NCBI GenBank assembly: GCA_027603945.1
Contig: JADIIU010000001.1
Span: forward strand, 372,001 to 436,000
Length of the DNA: 64,000 nucleotides
Direction: 5' to 3'
Source of the DNA: Terramyces sp. JEL0728
Taxonomy: Eukaryota; Chytridiomycota; Chytridiomycetes; Rhizophydiales; Terramycetaceae
Shown: one piece after another, positions 45,784-58,492 of the stretch
Layout of the letters: every line of letters begins with the position of its first letter
How positions within the stretch are numbered: position 1 is the stretch's first letter
Made by a program: the position numbers and the translations under genes
Notes under the pieces: model-generated
The model's input: only the letters and a program-made list of their open reading frames with translations
Database searches by the model: none
What the model was told of the DNA's origin: nothing

Positions 45784-46776
45784 ATGAAAGAAAAGGAGCT
45801 CTCGCTATTCATCAAAGAAATGCCTGGTAAAACAAAGAAAGGAAAGAAACTCATCCTGTCTTTGGTTAGAAAATTTTCCAAATCGCAGAAAGGATCCCAT
45901 TCAAGCTTCATCATCTCTGAACCTATTACGAATACCCCATTTGAAAAGAGACAGTTACAGCTCAAAACTTCTCAATACTCCCTCGCTAGCGGGATCACTG
46001 CTGAAGGCCGCACGCTAACTCATCAAATTTCGCAATGCACGTTCTTGTCGTATGACGATGACTTTCAGCAATTGACAACAGACAAAGAGAGCGACTCTGA
46101 GATGGATGAATGCGTATCGCCTAATAGAAGATGGGTAGTTGGAGAAGAAGACTTTACACTAGAATATGAAGGTGCAACAACCGAAGTTATGCGGGATATC
46201 CAAAGAGATACGGACTCCTTGTACTCTAGATATTCTACTATCATGCATGGAGTGCCGCCTACAGAAGTAGGTGCTGAAGAGGAAGGCGTGGGCTTCAGAA
46301 CATCAAAGGCAGCCATTGAAGAATGGCAAAGAACATTTTCCAATATTGAAAAGTACAAAAGACCGCTGAGCACTCTTAAAATAACCACCAGAAATTCAAA
46401 TTTACCATTCGATTTGGGCACGTTATCACCAACTTCATATTTGGTCAGTCCGCAAGCAGAAACCATTATTTCGTTCATGGAGACTGAAGAGATTGACAAT
46501 ATCGAAATACTAGAAGTTTGCAGCGAAACTCAAGAGCTGGAGGAGTCGGTTATCGAAAAGGACCTTCCAAGTGTGCCTGAAGAGCCTCCCACAGTCCAGG
46601 ATTCGAATCCGTTACTATACTCTATCATCAATCTCATTTCGGAACAGTACAAACCTGACGGCGGGCAAAGTCAATTTTGCCCTGTATGTTTAGGAATACA
46701 GAATGGCGATTGTCATCTTCCCGAAAGACCAAAACGATCCCCAAAGAGAATCCCTGTAGCACTAACAATCATATAA
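45784..46776 (+). CDS. Unknown 330-residue protein
   Basis: 330 residues, no intron, starting MKEKELSLFIKEMPGK. A basic N terminus (KTKKGKKLILSLVRKF) gives way to acidic stretches with many Ser/Thr and Glu, and the last 60 residues include FCPVCLGIQNGDCHLPER, a possible CxxC metal site. No family recognised. The ATG directly follows the stop of a short upstream frame. The stop is 30 bp from the stop of the convergent KIN1-like kinase. Confidence 0.65.
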   Translation: MKEKELSLFIKEMPGKTKKGKKLILSLVRKFSKSQKGSHSSFIISEPITNTPFEKRQLQLKTSQYSLASGITAEGRTLTHQISQCTFLSYDDDFQQLTTDKESDSEMDECVSPNRRWVVGEEDFTLEYEGATTEVMRDIQRDTDSLYSRYSTIMHGVPPTEVGAEEEGVGFRTSKAAIEEWQRTFSNIEKYKRPLSTLKITTRNSNLPFDLGTLSPTSYLVSPQAETIISFMETEEIDNIEILEVCSETQELEESVIEKDLPSVPEEPPTVQDSNPLLYSIINLISEQYKPDGGQSQFCPVCLGIQNGDCHLPERPKRSPKRIPVALTII

Positions 46777-46806
46777 TCGAGCCTCATATAATATAATAAA
46801 TATCCT

Positions 46807-48769
46807 TTATTGTCGGTATCTTGGTCTGAATTCTTTCCATAATGGTCTTTTTCTTCCTGGCTCAATAGTTGCTCCAACGCGGAACCCAAGTGCTTCCGTG
46901 ATTGCTCTGAAATGGTTCTTTTTCGGTGCTTGCGGGGCAACTGTACTGGAATTAGATGGCTCTCCAATCAAGGTTTCATATGGCAATTCGGCTGGATTCT
47001 CTTCTTTTCTAAAGAGTTTACCTAAATTGGCCCTGCTAGCATTTTCAAGTGTATTCCAAAGCCTTCTCCACCAAATATTGCTCTTTCTTTTGTCTTTTAT
47101 AGTCATTTTGCTCATGAACTTTTCAGCTTCCCTTTCAGCGGTTTGTTCTTCTACACTCTCTTCATCTGTTGATCCGTCTGCATTTACGTCAGTTACCGTA
47201 ATTTCTTGCGTCAATTTTCTTGTTGGTATTCGGGATTCTAATTCCTCCATTAAAATGCAACCAGCTTGACAGGTGCCTGCGCTATTTAACGACTTTACCC
47301 AGTCTAAAGAAATTAACGGCTCTGAATCTCTATTGTGTTCCAAATAGTCTGTCGGAATAGTTGGATACCCTGAATTTACCCAGGTATTTTCGAGGACCTG
47401 CGACAAATTCAATCTCTTGCGAGGATTGGTCGTCAACATACCAGTAATCAAATTGCAAGCATCTAGAGTTACTTTGAACGTACCAGTCGAAAGCTCTTTT
47501 GGAATTTCAACTTTTCCCGACCGAACTCTGTTGGCAAGTGTCTTGAAATCTGGGCCATCAAAAGGTAGTGTTCCAGTGACCATACCAAACAAGCAAACCT
47601 AAAATTAGTCAAACGTACTCCTAATGACCAAACATCCACCAAAGTACCGACATAGGGTTTGTTGTCATAAATTTCTGGAGCAGCATAGCATGGACTGCCA
47701 CAGTTAGTTTTCAAGAAATCTGCATCGGTAGAAAATGTTGCAAATCCAAAGTCCAGCAATTTAACCATTCCCGTTTTGCTATTATATCTGATATTTTCAA
47801 GTTTGATGTCTCTATGGACAACGTTATTTCGGTGAGCGTATTCTAAGTCAATCAAAAAGTACCAATTGCTGAAGCTACGCATCTAAAAATAGACCTCGCC
47901 AATGTTTCTTTCATTTTTCCTTCTCTTGAAATGTAATCAACCAGATCTTCTCCTTCGACATGTTCGAAAAAGCAGTAGAAATGATTTTCACCCAGCACTG
48001 CAGAGTGTAACCTAACAACATTCGGGTGCTGAAGCATAATCCCCAAGCACGCTTCTCTAATCATATACAATTCTCGTTTGTATACTTTAGCCATCAAAGC
48101 TGAATTTGCTGCAGACTGGTCTCCGCTGAGACTAGTAATCTTTGGACGACGAACTGCTTTGACTACACACTAGCAATTAGTATAATTTACAATTTCTTTG
48201 GTATCCATGTGCTTTGCCAGCTTTACTTTTCCAGATGACCCTTCCCCAATAGTCTTGCCTAATTGCCATTTGCCGATATACTTTCGATTGTGCCCTTGTT
48301 TATTTTCTTCCTGATTTTCTTCTGTTTGTGATGTACTTTGAGATGGACTTTGATTGCTGTCGTTTTCTTGCGATTTTGAAGAATTACCTTCCACGACTGT
48401 GGATGAAGAATCTTGTTTTGTGTTGACTGCAGGAAGTGGAATGTCTGATGGCTGGGAGTTGATGGATACTGCCCTTATTGGCGACCTTGTTATTTGACTC
48501 AATCTTGAAGGTCGCGTAGGGAGTGGAGGAGGAGTTTTTGGTCTTCCGGAGGTGCTATTCGAACTGCATTCTACGTGTGGCGATGGCGGTAATGGTTTAG
48601 ATCTTGCAAGTTGTAAATCTTCACTCAGTTCCTTATCGTCAGCCAAAATTCTATCGGTGTTCCATACTGGGTCGTCAAACATGACATTTAAATTATTTCC
48701 ATCGTTTAATATCTGAATTATCTTGGTGGTCAATGGTCCAGGATTCTCTTGCTCTGTTGCCAAATCCAT
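46807..48769 (-). CDS. KIN1/2 (PAR-1)-like protein kinase
   Basis: 633 residues in four exons. A disordered Pro/Ser-rich N terminus precedes a kinase domain with IGEGSSGKVKLAKH (P-loop), CVVKAVRRP (Lys), NVVHRDIKLENI, LLDFGFATF, GSPCYAAPEIYD and DVWSLGVCLFGMVTG. The closest pattern is fungal Kin1/Kin2, which act in polarity and exocytosis. Introns are at 48170-48190 (21 nt), 47843-47862 (20) and 47599-47618 (20). A C-terminal KA1 domain was not recognised with confidence. It is convergent with the unknown gene and divergent from the GNAT-like gene. Confidence 0.87.
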
Positions 48770-49238
48770 TAACGCGTGAAGAAAACAAACAAAATTAGTT
48801 TCAAAATATTAGCTGGAGAATATTTGATTTTGTAAATCTCGTTTAATTCAAGCTGAAAAGAAACGTTCTGCTCCGAAACCTGAACTGGAAGATTTTATTG
48901 GCGAATAAATATTACTCCGCTCAATTGCCATATTTGAAATTTTGAGCTTCTCTGGACTGTATTTCAAAACCTTCCTTCGCTGACGGCATGATCGGAAATT
49001 GCAAAGTCATAACGATTGCAAGTCTCTGCCGGAATCGGATCCAGAAATTGCAACCAAACATGTTCGATAAGCAGCCAGTTATCGATACCACATCGTAGCT
49101 ATTTCAAAAAGCTCAATTAAAGCGAATATTCAATTTAATTTGAAGCGGAAGCTTTTTTGTGTCGCAGTACCAAAAAGGAAACTCCTCCCAAAAGTGCTCG
49201 CTTGGATTCTGTGACAAGTTTGCGCTTTTTTAGAGAAA
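48770..49238. other. 469-bp divergent intergenic region
   Basis: Lies between the KIN1-like kinase and the large GNAT-like gene. No open frame or tRNA-like motif was found. It probably contains two promoters. Confidence 0.5.
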
Positions 49239-51341
49239 ATGTCTGAAGCGAACGCTGATGTTCCAATGCTAGAAGAAACTCTGAATGCCGCACCTGTAGG
49301 AAATGGCACAGAAGCAGCCCCAGAAGCAGCAAATTCAAACACCAGAGAGAATCCTGCAAGTGAACAAACTGGAGAAGCGTCTATTAAAGGACAGGAACAA
49401 GTACTAGAGAAAGTTCAAAAAGTCAAGAGCTTAAAAAAAGTCAAGGTTTTCGAAATTGACGGCAAATCTGGAGAGCGATACATATATCACTGTTTGGACG
49501 AAAAAATCATTCATAAATACAGAATGGACACCTTTGAAGACTTCCGCAGGCATATGAACAAAGAGGAATGGGAGGCCTTTAGCAATGCCCTGTCCAACCA
49601 AAACTTTCACAAGAATAACTGCTCGGTCTGGGGATTGGCTGCAAATTCTGATTACAAAACTGCTATCGTCCATATCGAAGCCTATAATGTGCCGGCTATT
49701 TGCAAAATCAATGGGAGAGTGGTTCAAGGGACTGCTATTCTGTTTACAGGTCTGCATACAAAAAAGAGGTATCTTGGGAGAAATTACTCATTAGACCTGC
49801 TGTCTACCGTTTTAAGGGTTTATCGAAAAAGGGAGGGCTACATAGGAGCGGTAGTGTATTGTCCAAAGATTCTCCCTACTTTTGAAAGAGTTGGCTTTGA
49901 AAGGTTTGCTGCACATTCTTTGTTCTACGAAAGGCTACTCACCAATAGACACCTCCAGCCTCAAAAAGAAAATGTGGAATTGCTTACAATGGAAACAGCT
50001 AGAAAATTCATTGTTGAAGATGCAACCAGGATTTTGAAGGATGTGTATAAAAGTGAAGTAAATATGTTTACAATGATTCCAGAACCGACCAAGCAAGAAT
50101 ATCTTGATGCAAAATCAGTGTTTATGGCAAAATATTTCGGATACAAGGGAAAGTATTACAACGGCGTTACTTTGAAAGGGACAGACAACTTCATGTTGTG
50201 GTTTCTAGACTTTCAACGTCGCAGTTTTACAATCACTAAGCACTACATAACCTCTGCTGAAAATGCTGCAAACCTGTTGGACGAAGCCGTTAACCAAGCT
50301 TTGCAGTGGAATTTCCATTTGCTACAGATTTGGTGCCCATCCAAATATTTCGATAGACGACAATTTAACAAGTCTTGCTATTTTGAAATCAATAGAAGCA
50401 TCGATGTTCCCCACCTGGCATTCTTTGGGGATTGGAAAAAGATGGACACTGTCAAATTGGTTGAATCTATGAACAAAGAAAGAGCCAAAGATACTACCAA
50501 GTCACAAAAGCCAGGTGTATCTCTAGTTGTAAAGATGGATAAACCAGACGCTTACGATGATTACTTGAAAGAAATTTACAAAAATGCAAATTTGCAGCTT
50601 TCTGGAGTGAAGGTTGATTCTCCTATAGAGTTACCAATCAAAAGATCGGCTGGGGAAGCAATTTCTTTCATTCCATATAAAAATCCTGCCAAGAAACAGC
50701 GGTTGGAAATGGATCCAGCCTCCAAAAAGACAAAGGCTGATATCGTAAAAGACTCTGTTCAAGAACCAGTTGCCCAACGAATGGAGGGAGATTCTCATCA
50801 AAATACCACTAATGAAACCACCCCAGCAACTCCAGCTGAAAATATTCCATCCAAGCCCACCAGTGCAAGCACTAACGTTAAAACTGAAGCGATCGAAGTA
50901 GAGGTTGCCCCTGCTGGTGGAACAATTAATGATGGATCTGAAAAGGATAACTTGGAAAAGACCAACGCCGATCAAATTTCTTTGGACGAGCAGACAGCTG
51001 CTGTACCAGCGACTAACCAACAGCCAAATTTGAAAAAAGATGCCAAACAGCTGAAAACAGTAAAAAAAGAAACAAAAGTTGTGGATACCTCAATTAGCAC
51101 AGCTACTGAAAAGGAGATTGCTCCGGCCAATATTCCAATCCAACAACACGACCCAAAAGACTGTCCGAAAGATTGCCCAATGCACAAGTCAAAGAAAGCT
51201 AAAAAGCAGTTTTATACTGGCCCAGTTAGACAAGCTATGCAAGGCACATTGAAAAAGCAAGACATACAGATTGAAGATGACGAATGGTGGCAAAATTTGA
51301 AATTTGAATGGCACAACAACGATGCTCTGTTCTGGCTTTAA
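49239..51341 (+). CDS. Large intronless protein with GNAT-like N-terminal domain
   Basis: 700 residues, no intron, unusual here. A disordered N terminus precedes a domain resembling the GNAT acetyltransferase fold around residues 130-230 (AILFTGLHTKKRYLGRNYSL, an acetyl-CoA-motif-like segment, then YIGAVVYCPKILPTFERVGFER). A second part (250-420) is globular. The C-terminal half is low-complexity, rich in Lys/Thr/Pro, with a cluster PKDCPKDCPMHK and an acidic tail ending NNDALFWL. No named family is certain. The kinesin-5 stop lies 13 bp away, with shared AATAAATTTATT. Confidence 0.6.
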   Translation: MSEANADVPMLEETLNAAPVGNGTEAAPEAANSNTRENPASEQTGEASIKGQEQVLEKVQKVKSLKKVKVFEIDGKSGERYIYHCLDEKIIHKYRMDTFEDFRRHMNKEEWEAFSNALSNQNFHKNNCSVWGLAANSDYKTAIVHIEAYNVPAICKINGRVVQGTAILFTGLHTKKRYLGRNYSLDLLSTVLRVYRKREGYIGAVVYCPKILPTFERVGFERFAAHSLFYERLLTNRHLQPQKENVELLTMETARKFIVEDATRILKDVYKSEVNMFTMIPEPTKQEYLDAKSVFMAKYFGYKGKYYNGVTLKGTDNFMLWFLDFQRRSFTITKHYITSAENAANLLDEAVNQALQWNFHLLQIWCPSKYFDRRQFNKSCYFEINRSIDVPHLAFFGDWKKMDTVKLVESMNKERAKDTTKSQKPGVSLVVKMDKPDAYDDYLKEIYKNANLQLSGVKVDSPIELPIKRSAGEAISFIPYKNPAKKQRLEMDPASKKTKADIVKDSVQEPVAQRMEGDSHQNTTNETTPATPAENIPSKPTSASTNVKTEAIEVEVAPAGGTINDGSEKDNLEKTNADQISLDEQTAAVPATNQQPNLKKDAKQLKTVKKETKVVDTSISTATEKEIAPANIPIQQHDPKDCPKDCPMHKSKKAKKQFYTGPVRQAMQGTLKKQDIQIEDDEWWQNLKFEWHNNDALFWL

Positions 51342-51344
51342 GTG

Positions 51345-51356
51345 AATAAATTTATT
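51345..51356. terminator. Palindromic two-way poly(A) signal
   Basis: AATAAATTTATT is its own reverse complement and lies between the stop codons of the GNAT-like gene (51341) and convergent kinesin-5 (51355). It supplies AATAAA to both strands; on the minus strand it overlaps the kinesin stop. Confidence 0.65.
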
Positions 51357-54300
51357 AATTTTCCATTTCAAAGTCGTCATTAAAGTCACTAAATACCATA
51401 CCCCCTCTTCGTGTTGTTACAGACGAAACTGGCAGTTTGCTACTAAATCCGTTGGCATTTTCCCTGTCTTTTGCTCTTTGCATTTCGTGAATTAATTCTT
51501 CGTGGCTTTTCGTCAACTCCCAAGGTTCAGGTAATCTAGTTTAGAAACATAATACGGAATCTTTCTCTTTCTTGGAGTAACTCCTGTTGGCATATCCTCA
51601 CATAATGAATGTTGCTTAACAACATTTCCACAGGACTTTAGAATCTGCATTGACTCTTGCTGAATATTCTTTAATCCCCAAGTTTGCTGCGTTACCTACA
51701 ATTAGTTAGAATTGCACATTTAGTTTTGTTTGTTGAACATGGTTCGTAAACGTTTCTTGTAGCTTCATTGACTCTTGTGATAATCCACTCAAATATTCTC
51801 TTCCTTTCTCAATTGAATCTACAGCAATCTTGTTTGATTCGGTTGCAATCTCGTGCAGCGTAGCAAGGTGCTTTTTCTCGTCCTCAACTATGGTCTTGAG
51901 AGATTCTTGGACTTGGGAATCGAGGGATTTAACCAGGTCAGATGAATTTTCGTACATCTTTTCAAGTCCAGAGCTGCTCTCCGACGCAGTATCTTTGACA
52001 TTCTTACTTTAGCGCTAAATTACCTTGATTGCAGAATTGTGCAGCTTTCTAAAGTTTGCAGATTGTAATTCAATCGATTCTTTCTCTTGTGCCAAATGGT
52101 TTTGAACGCCAGTGTGCGATCTAATTTCATTGTCGATCAAAGTAGATATAACCGCACTCTCTTCTCCGATTGTTCTTTCTGTTTCTTGCATTGTAGAGTC
52201 CAGGGAAGCTTCGCACTCTGTAGTATATTTCTGTAGACATGCTTGAATATCAAGCAGCAAATGTGATTCTTTTTGCCGTAAGGCTTCTTTATGTTGTTCC
52301 ACTTGCTCCTTCAACTTCATGTTGTCCGTGGACAACTGGCTGATCTACTGTTATAATCAGATTACTCTATTATTCATTGTTTCTAACGCATACTTGTGGT
52401 GAATTTCTCGTTCTTTTTCTGAATTTTCCAAATATGAATTCATACCATTCTCTAAACCAGAAAACATTGCATAAGTACTATTCCAGTCCGAAGAGAGCTA
52501 CTTAAAGCAGTATTACCTTGGTCGTGAAAGAATGGATATTGGATTGGAGGTGCGATATCATAGACTTTTGGCTTGAAAGTATTTCGTTTTGCAACACGGT
52601 TACTTGCGTGCCAAGACTATCTGCAAGCTTGACAATGTTTGCCAAAGTATTTGTGAACTCTTGAGTAATTAGAGTATTCCCATTAGTAACTTGCTGCTGC
52701 ATTTCCGAAAGTTTGGAAACACTTTCCGTGTATAGCCTTTCCCTGGTTTGCAACAATTCCAATGATTGCTTTATACAACCATCGGAATCTCTATTGAGCT
52801 TCTCACAAATCTCTGTCGTGCATTGGTCAAATTGCTGAATACGCTCTTCCACAGAAGAAATATTTGATGCAATTTTGCCTTGGAATTCTTCAAATAGCTT
52901 TGCATTTTCTACTTCCAGGTTGTTCTTTCTTTCGATTTTATTATGGAGCCCATCCAGATCGTTAATACTTGATTGTAGCGTGTCTGCGAGACCAGTCGCT
53001 AAAGAATCTAACTGTCTCTCAGTTTCAGCATAAGCACTTGATAAACTGCAAATTACCTCGTTATAAATTGTTGCTCAGATAAGCTATTTTGTAATTGCTG
53101 AGTTTGTTCGAATAGCCTCTCAATATCATTCTTTTTGTCGTCTAAATCAGCCATGGCATCTTCCAATTGAGAGGTAGTGACTGAAAGCAGCCCGGTTTGC
53201 TGTTTAAACTTGGATTCGATATTTTTCATTTCTTCTAGCTGCCCCTCCATCAATTTCGATACTTCTTCCACCTGAGCTTTGTTTCCATTATTTTCAGCAA
53301 CCAGAGTATTGTATGACTCGTTAGTATATAATTACTTCTGGGGAAAGATAAATCCCATTCTTTTCTCTGGCAGCAAGCAAATCGCTCTTGAGTCTTTCGA
53401 TTTGATTAATATATTCCCTAATTAGAGCTCTCTTTGTCATCTTTTGGTTGATTTCCGGCTTGTTTCTAATATTCTTTGCTCTGTGAGCATAATCTAAAGT
53501 AGAGAGGGTTTCTTCAATACTGCATTTTGAAGGCGATACTGCTGCAATGATACAAGTCTTGGTTCTTCCACCGAGTGAGTCTTGCAAAATCCTGGTCAAT
53601 TTACTTTCCCTGTACGGAATGTGGGGACTTCGCTCAACAAGAGCATTGATTACTCTTCCCAACGTCAATAAACTCTGATTAATCATGCCAGCTTCTTTGG
53701 CTCTTCGATTTTCAGCGCCTGATCTCCCAATATTTTCAGATCCAGCTAGATCAACAAGGTTCAATTTTCCAACTTTCAAGAGTTCTTCCCCATCTGGAGT
53801 ATTTTCTTTAATGTGCACAGTAATTGAAAAGATACCGTGCGATCTGCTGCTGGATTCATTCATTTTTGTAGCGGCGATCTGTCTTTTTTTGCTACCCCTT
53901 TGCAATATGGTTATAACGTCGTCTGCGTTCTTTACCAGTGTTTCCTCTAGCCCATGAATCACTACAGATCCTTTCTTATTCAGGTCTTCGTACAATTTCA
54001 ACTTTCTGAAATCTGTTTCCGGAGATAAAAGGTCTTTTAACTCTTCATTATACAATTCAATAAAGGAAACTCGAACAGAATATTCCAACGTTTCGTTGTC
54101 CAACTGATCAAAAAGAGAGTAAAGAGTTCTTGGAATAATTCCAGATCCTATTGTTGGCTCTGATAAATCGCCTTCCATAGTGTATGTTTTCCCGGTGCCA
54201 GTCTGGTTTAATTAGACTCTACCTGTCCATAAGCAAATATCGTGCAATTGTACCCCATCAGTACTTCGTCCAGCATACCCGCAACTACTTCGTTGAACAC

Positions 54301-54522
54301 AGTCTCCTGTCCAACACCTGGGCCAAATGCCCTGTCGAAACTAAACGTTTTTGTAGTTGCATCACTTGCGCTCGGGTTTGCCTTTACCATAATCTGATTA
54401 TTTTGTGCTGTAACACATACTGATGAATTTTCTCGTATTTCCCTTTGATTTCGAGGCCTTGGAATTATTTTTTGTTACCTGACTCTGACTACTACCGTAA
54501 TATTAGTTTCTTTGGATTCCAT
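51355..54522 (-). CDS. Kinesin-5 (BimC/Eg5 family)
   Basis: 994 residues in ten exons. The motor begins VVVRVRPRNQRE and holds [16 protein letters not shown] (P-loop), [13 protein letters not shown] (switch I), [24 protein letters not shown] starting switch II and [19 protein letters not shown] long coiled coil follows, and the C-terminal tail carries a BimC box, [11 protein letters not shown]. Kinesin-5 is a tetrameric plus-end motor that slides antiparallel spindle microtubules. Introns are at 54458-54478, 54203-54222, 53317-53335, 53037-53056, 52498-52516, 52345-52365, 52003-52023, 51696-51717 and 51536-51555 (19-22 nt). One interrupts the P-loop, just before TGTGKT. Confidence 0.95.
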
Positions 54523-54796
54523 TTCAGATTTCAACTTTCGGACAAATTAACAACTCTCGAAACAGAGGAAACAAAAGGTTTCTCGGGTAGCAGCTCTGAA
54601 GATTATTGTAAGATTTCGCAGTAGTTCAATTGAATCATTTGCGTTCTGTCGTTTCGTTTCAGCCCAATCAACAGCCAGATGCTGGGTATGTATCCAAAGC
54701 AAAGCCTAGCATCCACACCCAATCTCTATTCTCAGCTTTCCGTTTCCAGCTTCCCAGTGCACAACTGAGTTTCTGGTTTTCGCTTGAAAATTTCAA

Positions 54797-55876
<1,080 letters not shown>

Positions 55877-55966
55877 TCCCTGAATATATTATTTTTCTGA
55901 TTTCTTGATGGTGAAAATTAGCCCGCATGCACAAGGGCCGCCCTTCAAAAAAGTTTATCAAAATTT

Positions 55967-57313
55967 ATGGCAGTAATTCAGAGCAGACAGCCCGGAGTGT
56001 CTATGACTGCGTGCTGCCCCGTATGCAAAATAACATTTGAATTCACAATACCAACATCACAAACAAACGAATCTTTTTATACAGTGGAATGCTATTCTTG
56101 CCATGCACAAACAGATATTCCCAAAACCAAACCTAAAACGCCCCCACCACAGCAGAAACCAAAGTCAGCTGCAGTTGGGACTGGTAACTATTATTAACCT
56201 AGATGAAAAGCCAATTGATATGACTTACTACGATCTCTTGCAGGTGCCAGCCGATGCAACTGCAGCTACAATAAAGAAGGCTTATTATATATCAGCAATG
56301 AAGTATCATCCAGACAAGAATTTAGACGATCCAACCGCAGACGAGAAATTCAAGCAGATATCAGAAGCATATCAAGGTAACAATCTCCTAAGTTAGTCCT
56401 ATCTGACCCGCAAAAAAGAGCATTTTACAATAGACATGGCACCAGTGCATCTTCTTCGGATAATGTGTTTGTTGATCCGGAGCAATTCTTTAAACAACAA
56501 TTTGGCGGGGAAAAGTTTGTGTCTATTATTGGAGAAATATCAATTGCCAGAGATTTCAAAGATGCGATGGGTGGAGATCAGGGAAATGCCAATTCAATTT
56601 CGCCCGAAGAAAGAGTGGCCCAACGGAAAACCAGAGTTACCAAGCTTGTGTCTAATCTTGTTGCCAAACTCGCACTGTATTCAGATGCATTCCCAAGACC
56701 TTCAATAGATTCTCCACCGGTAGGTACAACGATGGAGCATTTGGCTAAAGAAGCCCTGAATTCCTTTAGAATTATATCCCAAATTGAAGTTGATTCGCTG
56801 AAAGACGAATCTTACGGTATAGAATTGCTGCACGCTATTGGATACACATATTGCCTGAAATCAGATCAATGGCTTGCAATCATAGACTCGAATGGAAACA
56901 TGTTCAACAGAACATGGGGATTTGGATCAAGATTCGTAAATGGATTCAAGGAAAAGGCACACATCATTAGCGAAACCGTAGGGACTGTCAAGACTGCATT
57001 TGACTTGCAGAGTTCTTTTACAAAACTGCAAAACTTGGAGAAAAAGGCTGAAGGTGAAGGCGAAGAAAACGCTGTCCAAAAAGAATTGACGGATGAAGAG
57101 AGAGAACTAAAAGCAAAATTGGAGCACGAGGCAGCTTCAAAAGGTATGGAAGCGTTATGGAGAGGCAGCAAGCTTGAAGTAGAAGCTGTGGTAAGAGAAG
57201 TTTGCGACGCTACTTTGGGCGACGAGACTGTATCAGTTGAAGTCAGGAAAAGAAGAGCAGTTGCTCTGCGTGTCTTGGGAGAGGTCTATGAAAAAGCAGT
57301 TAAAGCTGAATAA
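55967..57313 (+). CDS. DnaJ co-chaperone of the CAJ1/DNAJ-X type
   Basis: 435 residues in three exons. A short Cys-rich N-terminal module (CCPVCKIT, then CYSCHAQT, a possible zinc ribbon) precedes a J domain with [20 protein letters not shown], the HPD motif in YHPDKN and [17 protein letters not shown]. The C-terminal 300 residues match the DNAJ-X domain. These proteins recruit Hsp70. Introns are at 56184-56202 (19 nt) and 56377-56396 (20). The stop TAA is inside AATAAATTTATT, and the convergent PEX11 stop lies just 2 bp beyond. Confidence 0.9.
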
Positions 57314-57320
57314 ATTTATT
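57309..57320. terminator. Palindromic two-way poly(A) signal covering both stop codons
   Basis: AATAAATTTATT holds the TAA of the DnaJ gene (57311-57313) and the TAA of PEX11 (57318-57316, minus strand). Only 2 bp separate the stop codons, so each transcript must run into the other gene's coding region. Confidence 0.7.
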
Positions 57321-58186
57321 TCAACATTGGTTCCAGAATTTTCCCTGTCATTAAAATACCATTACAGATTGCCATGACTGAGGTAATAGTTCCGCATAAG
57401 CCAGCAATACCACCATCTAATGGTAAATATTCAACATTGATTGCTGGTATGCAAATATCAAGTGCGTCAGAGAGAGTACTGAAAACTAGACTTCCTTGTT
57501 CCCTGGATCAATCACAATTTACGCTCTTAAGCTTTTTAGTTTGTTAGCTGCAGGGTCTTTGGCATCTAATCCAGGAATCGGTTTCTTGATCGCCAACTCC
57601 TGCGATAATCGAACTTGATTCCATCTGCATTAAAAAGCATAACCTCAGCTGGTATATATTCAACAAGAATGACGCGACAAGTGAAGATAGCCAAAACTGA
57701 TTTCCGCCTGAATTAGCATGATTTACGTCTTGCAATCAGTTTGTTGTCCTGCAGTTGGATAATTTTACTTGAATGGGCCTGAGTTAGAAACATTTACCCA
57801 TCCCAAGGCATCAAATACCAACCACATTCCAAGTCCTCCTGATTTTACAACAGTTAGGATACGCACAATGTCATCTTTGATCAAACTAGCTTTTTGAACG
57901 TTGCGGAAGTGTTCCAGTTGTTTGCCCAATCGCATTGCTATGTTAGCGAAATTTACTTTTTCTAGTAGATGCCATTGCAGACTAGGTTATTTGAACTTAC
58001 CATCAGTGATTGTAATCGCGCCAGTTGTTCCTTTGAGTAATTGTCTTTGCCAAACCAAATCAAAAATTTTGTGTAATATTGAACGAGTCTTGTTAGCTAT
58101 TAGTACCTGTTGATCTTGTCTCTTGCAACTCCATTTGCTAATAATTTCGCAACAATGTCTGCGGAGGTTGCGATTTGAACAGACAT
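57316..58186 (-). CDS. PEX11: Peroxisome division protein PEX11
   Basis: 245 residues in eight exons. The family signatures are present: RDKINRLVQYYTKFLIWFG, STRKTMRLGKQLEHFRNVQK, VVKSGGLGMWLVFDALGWA and, near the end, LDICIPAINVEYLPLDGGIAG. PEX11 remodels the peroxisomal membrane before fission. Introns are at 58089-58106 (18 nt), 57982-58000, 57938-57956, 57779-57797, 57708-57726, 57625-57643 (19 each) and 57503-57522 (20): seven in a 245-codon gene, the highest density here. No exon-only frame exists longer than about 60 codons, so ORF finders would miss it. Confidence 0.93.
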
Positions 58187-58492
58187 TTTTCGGTGAAATT
58201 ATTTCCACCATTGGAGATGGTAACTCATCCTTGGATTGTGCTACTTTTGCAGCCTGCACTGGTTCAGTGATCATTATTTTATTAGTTGATAAAGTATAGA
58301 TGGTGCGGATCATTCAAAATGCACTCCACATGATTACAATATACTCATCCATCTGGCATTAAGAAAGCAGACTCACGGTAGTCAGATGGGAATCGAATCA
58401 GAAGTCTAAACGGCAGTGTCATTAATTGTGGTGCTACATAATAGACAAATTCCCGCTCAAAGTCGTTTTGTCAATTTTGAAACTTGCAAAAA
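58187..58492. other. 306-bp divergent intergenic region
   Basis: Lies between PEX11 and the unknown coiled-coil gene. No coding signal or RNA gene seen. Confidence 0.5.

Noticed and set aside
48770..49238. tRNA gene in the large divergent gap
   Set aside because: No B-box-like GGTTCGANNCC and no cloverleaf could be traced.
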